Of a DNA stretch of 64,000 nt, positions 59,101-64,000 are shown one piece after another. The stretch spans positions 1 through 64,000 of the forward strand of contig MCGO01000040.1 of assembly GCA_002104985.1 (NCBI GenBank), given 5' to 3'. Position numbers and translations under genes: made by a program. This DNA is from Rhizoclosmatium globosum (taxonomy: Eukaryota > Chytridiomycota > Chytridiomycetes > Chytridiales > Chytriomycetaceae). Each line of letters opens with the position of its first letter. The first letter of the stretch is position 1. The notes beneath the pieces are model-generated. The model worked only from the letters and a program-made list of their open reading frames with translations. It had not been told where the DNA came from and ran no database searches.

Positions 59101-59913
59101 TCCCCCACCTCCAAAAAATCCACATCCTCACTCAACACCACCACAGATCCCAAAACCTCCTCCCCATCATCATCCCCATCGTCTCCAGAAAAACAAAACC
59201 ACACAAGCAACAACAGCCTCGCCCACAAATTCGCCGAATTCAAAGAATCCCTGACACACTCGAAACAAAGCCTGACAACAACCGCCACTACTGCATCACA
59301 CCAACCGAGTCCCACCCCGTCCACGCATTCACCGGGAACAGACGACGTGAACCTCTTCCGTCCTGAATCGCAAGACTTCGCGTATTCTCCTGAGGTCGTA
59401 ACGGCGTCGTACCAGAACATGTTCAAGACCGAGGGGGGTATCTCGACGGATGAGTTGAGTCAGATATCGAAGGGGACTGGTGCGTCTGTGAAGGAAAGTA
59501 GTGCAGGGGGTGGGGAAGGTGATGAGACGCCGAAAGCGAAGCGGAAGGGGAGTGGGGATGTTCATTCAAGTAGACAGTCTGTGGGTAGCGTTGGAAAGAA
59601 GGAGGTGCACAGGTCTTCTAAATTGGAGTTGGCGGAGAAGAGGAGGTCTAGTGGGAATATTGTGAAGTCGGCGGAACGTTCGAGAGCGTCGTCGGTTTTA
59701 TCAACGTCTTCTTCGGTGACTGGTTCAACATATTCTGCAAGCAGGCGGTCGAGTAAGTCAACAGTGAAAGAGCCAAAGCTTCCTGAAAAATTTAAACCAA
59801 TTACGGTTCCTAATCCCGCGCATGGAAGTTCCGGAAAGTTGAAGCGTCCTGGGAAAGGGAGAGCTAATGACGATTCTCAGTCAGATACATCGTCAGTTTC
59901 AAATAATCGTTAA
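56134..59913 (+). CDS. 1186-residue Ser/Thr/Pro-rich protein, function unknown
   Basis: Three exons, 56134-56617, 56791-58248 and 58295-59913, with consistent phases and no frame break. The N-terminal exon encodes a compact region (MALDYNAQTDKKAPIPTIYD, then SLEVLRDGDTLLVVWS) that looks folded, perhaps ubiquitin-like or doublecortin-like at its end. The rest is low complexity: Pro/Thr/Lys tracts, Ser-rich segments (YSDTASESSSSLSSDTDS), and recurring helical motifs with SVVSKVSDSVHS or SITSKASSLYSK. Exon 3 holds two internal two-copy repeats, RESTSTIRGLE.FV.E.SP and FQQPPGPP.NWHPPP. A basic C-terminus, PGKGRANDDS, ends it. No signal peptide or TM. Probably a disordered scaffold. Confidence 0.7.
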
Positions 59914-60025
59914 ATTAAGTATCACATAATAATATATGTTAAAGTTGCACTGTATATATTTTTAAGCGATTACAGAATAAGAAGAGATGGAAAAGGGTTT
60001 GTGACACAAATGAATTCTGTGAAAT

Positions 60026-61465
60026 TTACTGACGAGGCATAGTAGTGCCGTAATACTTTTTGTACTCTTCTGGGTTCTGTCTAAAGTACTCTGCCCACTC
60101 AGCCGAGTAATCTGCCTGCTGAGGCTGTAGCTGAGGTTGTAATTGCTGTGGTTGAACAAATCCGTAAGCCTGCTGTGGCTGATGCTGAGGATAAAACTGT
60201 TGCTGTGGGGATACAGGAACGACAGGGACATCCATCGCTTGTGCAGGCAAAAACCCAGCAGGAGCAGGAACATCCATAATCGGAGTAGAAGTGTCACGAC
60301 GTAAAGTTGGGTGACCAGCAGACCCGCTTCCACCTCCAAATCGGTTGATGATTTGCATTTGCTGGTCTTCACGTTGCTGGCGGGCGGTACGAGCTTTGAG
60401 CCATAATACAAAGGCAACGACAATTAAGAGGAACGTGGCGGCTGCAACACCGCCGAGAATGGGGCCAAGATTAGAGTCAGACGACGATGAGGTACCTAAT
60501 TAGTAAAAACAAATAGATGTTAGTCACCAATTATGTATGAGAATAAGGGGGCGTAAAGAAACAAGGTTATGATGCGCACTGCTTTGAATAGTTGTTCCCA
60601 ATGAGATCATAGCCAATCCACTCGTAACGGTGGATAAGAGAGTGGAAGTAGATGAGGTTCCTTCTGCGAAATAGGGATAGGGGAGGGAATGCAGCGTCTC
60701 AGGAGAAACGATAATAGAAAGAAACAATAGAAACGAAATGGCCACAAACCGGAGTTTCCGCTGCTTGTGGATGTAGTGACTGATGAAGTAGAGATTCCAC
60801 CACCCGAGATGGAAGAGGGGTTTGTGACAACACCCAGCGTGTCAGGACAAGGAGCAACGGTGTATGATGCAAAGTTGATCACTCCCGAATTGACAGCTAG
60901 GTCAGTTGATCCCAAGAGAGCTCCCATCGCAGGTAGGGAGATGGAAAGGGGTCCAGAACTGCTGGTACTTGGGAATGAGTCAATGATCTGCACAGCAACG
61001 GCACGGCCTCCACATTGTCCCTATGAATCAGGAGAGTGATGCGAGTTTGGTAAGTAAGGGGACAAGGTCCCACGCACGCATCGATTGAACCTTTCGGTGA
61101 CAAAGCACTTGCTCACCTTCGCACACGATACAATAGCACACATGTTGTTGCAGACATTTGGATTGGCTTTGTAGAAGTCCTGGGTCACAGCGGCAAAGTA
61201 GTTTCTGAGACAGATGCGATGTGAGTTCCTAGGGTTCCCAAGCCTGTTTCAGGTAACCCGCTACTCACTTGTCCGTTGCTACCATGTGACAGGCTCCATT
61301 CCCGTTGGCCGGCGAAGGGTCGGATGCCGTGCCCGTTCCAAAGTATTGGATCTTGACATTCGTGAAACTCTGAGAAGACATCGTTTCGTTTGTGTCTTTG
61401 ATGAAAGAAAAAAGGGGAAGGCAGGTGTTCTCTCTTTCTTTCATACAGTCCGCTTCAGAAGACAT
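60026..61465 (-). CDS. Double-psi beta-barrel (expansin/RlpA-like) surface protein with one TM
   Basis: The N-terminal domain has KIQYFGTGTASDPSPANGNG, an NYFAAVTQDFYKANPNVCNN segment, CGGRAVAVQIIDSFP and a closing INFASYTVAPCP. This is the pattern of DPBB domains in expansin-like, barwin and RlpA proteins (start Y-x-G, paired Cys, C-terminal V.V.D.CP.C region). A Ser/Thr/Gly stalk follows, then a 254 bp intron (60496-60749), a TM helix (GGVAAATFLLIVVAFVLWL) and a cytosolic Gln/Pro-rich tail with repeated QPQQ and a Tyr-rich end (AEWAEYFRQNPEEYKKYYG). The start is uncertain: ATGs at 61465 and 61381 are in frame, and neither gives a clear signal peptide. Cell-wall remodelling or binding is inferred. 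Confidence 0.55.
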
Positions 61466-61523
61466 TCACTAGTAACCACCCTTTATTAGGCTCATCAATA
61501 AATGCAATAACGAAATCAATGAT

Positions 61524-62443
61524 TTAAGCAAACAAGGCAGCAAGAATCAAGGAGAAAAGTCCAACAACAGTGCTAGAGGCGTCGCTAGCCTTTCCAGTCT
61601 GAGCTGCAGATCCTCCAGAAGCAGCGGTTGTAGAAGTTGCGGCGGTGGATCCTCCGTTGCTTCCTGGGACGTTAGGGTTCATGTCTGTAATAAAACTGTT
61701 AGTTTTTCAAAGTAACTTTGAGAATCAAGCAGATATCACATACAGGGCAATTCAACCTTGCAAATAATCTGGTTTTGAGTCAGATCGAATAATCTCAGCT
61801 GATTAACGACTCTGAATCTGAATGAATCGAAATGGGTGTTTGTGATTAATTGTTGAGTTTTAAAAGGAAACCGAGTCACTCACGAGTATGCTGCTCCAGG
61901 GGTTGTCGCCAACGAAAAAGTTTGGTCTCCTCCGTTACTTTGGCTAACAATGTCACTCACGAACGTAACGGCGTTTTGGTTCTCCTGAGGCTTGCCAGCA
62001 ACTTCTGCAACTACTCCTCCGTACCACTTGGATCCGTACGCATTCAAGAAGGTGAAGTTCTTGACTTGGAACTATGAGAATTTTAAATGGTTAGCAATGG
62101 TTGAATGATATCAAGAAGTTGGGTTGGATACGTTGCGTGTATGCGTCACATCCCCCCCAACCCCTTGTCAACATATTTAAACTCCGCAAAATGAGCTTCC
62201 CTTCCAGTATTCATTGATACTTACAGTACATCCATCAATAAACACAAAGGTGCCCGAGCAGTAGACAGGATTGGCGTTGTTAAGACTCTGGGATGTTGAT
62301 ACTTGGATCAATGGAGCCGTCGTCTTTCCTGGAACATAGGTGGATGGATAAACATCCTTTTGGCATAGATCAACTTGTGGGGCATCATCGGCTTTGGCAA
62401 CAGCCGCGAGGAAGGCAACGGCGGTAACGAGAAGACGGAGCAT
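61524..62443 (-). CDS. Small secreted GPI-anchored-type protein
   Basis: The ATG at 62443 gives a signal peptide (MLRLLVTAVAFLAAVAKA). The mature domain begins with CQKDVYPSTYVPGK, then YCSGTFVFIDGCT, and after an intron FQVKNFTFLNAYGSKWYGGVV and QNAVTFVSDI. The FxDGCTFxVxNFTF..WYG order is reminiscent of DM13-like or other electron-carrier beta-sandwich domains, but this is weak. Two further introns precede a Gly/Ser/Thr/Ala-rich stalk and a hydrophobic tail, VVGLFSLILAALFA, at the stop codon 61524-61526, the layout of a GPI-anchored wall protein. Confidence 0.65.
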
Positions 62444-63256
62444 TTTCTAATGTTCTTTTTTTGGACCGCCACCAAAGAGAAGACAAAGTACAAAAACTAG
62501 GTTGTAATTTTGTATGTTTCTAGCAAGAGAATTGATCAGAAAAATGTTGCAAATGGATCGTTGCCAGAGCTGATTGAGTTGATAGTTTACTACCCAAAGT
62601 GTGTACTTCAGCATATCCGTCGGACAATTCTACCCCTCTTTTCGACTTTTATTACGCAAGACACGCCGAGAATGCTATAGTCCCTGTCGGGTCTTTTTCG
62701 TTGGTTCGTTAAGGAGCTCTCCTTTTTTTTCTCCTTGCACAAAACTCTCTCCAAATCCCCTTCCATACCCGTTTCACCAAGCACTTCTGCCCTTGCTGAT
62801 GCGGCTATGATCTGTCTGCACTTCTCCTTGCACGTTTGATCAGATTTGGCTCAGCCTCATCCCTCTACCTCCCGTCCCATACAACATCAACACCCTCTTC
62901 TATACCATAGATCTCTAGACCCCGTGGAAGATTCTTTAAATGGCGAAGAGGAAAAGGAAAACAACCGTCTTACAATTTCCTTCTGTAAAGTTTCCTTCCC
63001 TTGCTAATCAATGCAAGATGGAAGGGAAAAAGGAAGGAGACATTTTTGAAACCGTAAATAAATTAACAATGTAAATAAAATACACAACTATCGACTGGAA
63101 TTATGAAGGGGGAGCGTTTCTTGTGGAAGGATGTGGACTCTATAGGACTTATGCAGAAGGTCCCTTATTGTTTATTGTGTTCTTCTGGAAGCGTGAAAGT
63201 GAAACCCAGCAACATCCAGGGGACAAATATGCTGACAATATTGCCGCTCTCAGAAA
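62444..63256. other. Intergenic region, no gene recognised
   Basis: Pyrimidine-rich stretches (around 62620-62870) and an A/G-rich stretch (62930-63040). A 72-codon frame from the ATG at 63103 overlaps the start of the next gene out of frame and is not convincing, but it may hold a first exon of the Crinkler-like gene. Confidence 0.5.
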
Positions 63257-64000
63257 ATGAACCAGAAGTTCTTTGTTCGGCACCAAATCAACGCTCCAGT
63301 AAAGATTACCACTCACTGTGACAGCAACAGAGTTGGAAGACAGTACCCACTTGAAGATGTGGCCGATATCATTGCAGCTTTTTTCCCTCGTGCATTACCC
63401 GTTGAACTTGGACGTTGTACACTCTATGAAGTGGTGAATGGGGTAGAAACGGCTTTGGAGCCCGATTTAGATCTTTCATCGCTAGCTACTGGACGCACAG
63501 CCAAGACGGCCCTCGTTATCAAGTCCCAGACTGATATGGAGGTCGAAGAAGCAGCATTTAACCCACCACGCATTGACACAAGACAACCGTTTCTGCAGCC
63601 CAAATCAAAAGAGATCAAATATGTTGGGGTTTTGTCTCTCGACCCTCATGCAGATGAAAGTTTGGCCAAGTTTATGGCGTTGGCAGTGCTTATGGAACAG
63701 GATCCTGCCATATTGGCCATCACAAATTGTATTCAAAAGTTGGAGCACAGCGATGAAATTCCATTTGTGTTCGTCGAGGGATCGTCAGGAACAGGAAAAA
63801 CACAAACCGCATTGACTGTTACCAGACTGTTATCGCAGACTGCACCTGTATACTATTTTTTGTATAAGCCACCCACGAAACCCGTCCAAGCGATATACCA
63901 GAACTTCAGATCAATCACAACGTTTTTCCGCAACTGTGTCAAACTGGACGGCGCCTTTTATGAAAACAATCTGTCCCCCAGTTGTAATTTCTTGTCCACC
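63257..64000 (+). CDS. Crinkler-like protein: ubiquitin-like header plus P-loop NTPase, cut by window edge
   Basis: The ATG at 63257 opens a frame without stop to the window end, 248 codons. Residues about 25-95 are a short header with YPLEDVADIIAAFFPR, CTLYEVVNGVETAL and LEPDLDLSSL. This leucine-patterned form is like the ubiquitin-like N-terminal domain of CRN (Crinkler) proteins. After a linker, FVFVEGSSGTGKTQTALTV (near 63770-63820) is a Walker A P-loop of the S-S-G-x-G-K-T-Q kind seen in the CRN NTPase domain. A stop at 63233-63235 in the same frame limits extension upstream unless another exon exists. CRNs occur in oomycetes, chytrids and other eukaryotes as multi-domain effectors, often ending in a nuclease-like domain, which would be outside this window. 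Confidence 0.55.
   Translation, partial: MNQKFFVRHQINAPVKITTHCDSNRVGRQYPLEDVADIIAAFFPRALPVELGRCTLYEVVNGVETALEPDLDLSSLATGRTAKTALVIKSQTDMEVEEAAFNPPRIDTRQPFLQPKSKEIKYVGVLSLDPHADESLAKFMALAVLMEQDPAILAITNCIQKLEHSDEIPFVFVEGSSGTGKTQTALTVTRLLSQTAPVYYFLYKPPTKPVQAIYQNFRSITTFFRNCVKLDGAFYENNLSPSCNFLST

Noticed and set aside
63103..63321. 72-codon ORF overlapping the Crinkler-like frame
   Set aside because: Out of frame with the conserved header and P-loop, no recognisable content; at most a fragment of an upstream exon.

Overview
The window reads as nuclear DNA of a zoosporic (chytrid-type) fungus. Genes are short-spaced on both strands, mostly split by 50-80 bp GT-AG introns, and include fungal housekeeping genes: Rab GDI, FIGNL1, TRAPPC3/Bet3, TARBP1/Trm3, polyubiquitin, Tim21, an Rcf2-like HIG1 protein and GlcNAc-6-phosphate deacetylase. 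With them are genes typical of early-diverging fungi: a type IIC Na+/K+-ATPase-like pump, a GOST-type seven-TM protein, an AIG1-like GTPase, many secreted or GPI-anchored cysteine-rich surface proteins, and a Crinkler-like P-loop protein. The assignment to chytrids is inference from gene content. No rRNA gene or CRISPR array was seen.

Layout. 1-2076: repeat-rich edge with a 5'-truncated ORF, two related minisatellites in opposite orientation and a tRNA-like pol III promoter element. 2077-16000: aspartic protease, HXXXD acyltransferase and DUF885 peptidase-like gene (all minus), AIG1-like GTPase and TBC RabGAP (plus), a small mitochondrial-type ORF, then an FMO divergent from a two-TIR-domain protein. 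16151-20829: Rab GDI divergent from FIGNL1. 21038-28319: a head-to-tail pair of near-identical Na+/K+-ATPase genes. 28903-40758: B-lectin, TRAPPC3, an unknown gene, TARBP1, a seven-TM protein, a tetra-ubiquitin gene and Tim21. 40932-42685: two tandem Rcf2-like genes, one with three introns and one with none. 43008-53114: surface and membrane genes, an SH3-SH3-EH adaptor and a 6.5 kb cysteine-rich, probably GPI-anchored protein with eight tandem duplicated exons. 53552-62443: GlcNAc-6-P deacetylase with an unusual N-terminal extension, a 1186-residue Ser/Pro-rich protein and two more cell-surface genes. 63257-64000: the start of a Crinkler-like NTPase that runs off the window.

Recurring themes. 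(a) Single-base frame breaks occur in many otherwise conserved genes, including ones expected to be essential (GDI, FIGNL1, Rcf2-like). Several lie in short homopolymers, and the density is far higher in the duplicated ATPase pair, so residual assembly indels explain them better than gene decay. (b) Tandem exon or gene duplication is frequent: cysteine-rich exons, GTPase coiled-coil exons, ATPase pair, Rcf2 pair. (c) Several gene pairs start head to head only 35-165 bp apart. I see no single pathway linking the genes. Secretion and trafficking (GDI, TBC, TRAPPC3, SH3-EH adaptor) and cell-surface proteins are well represented.
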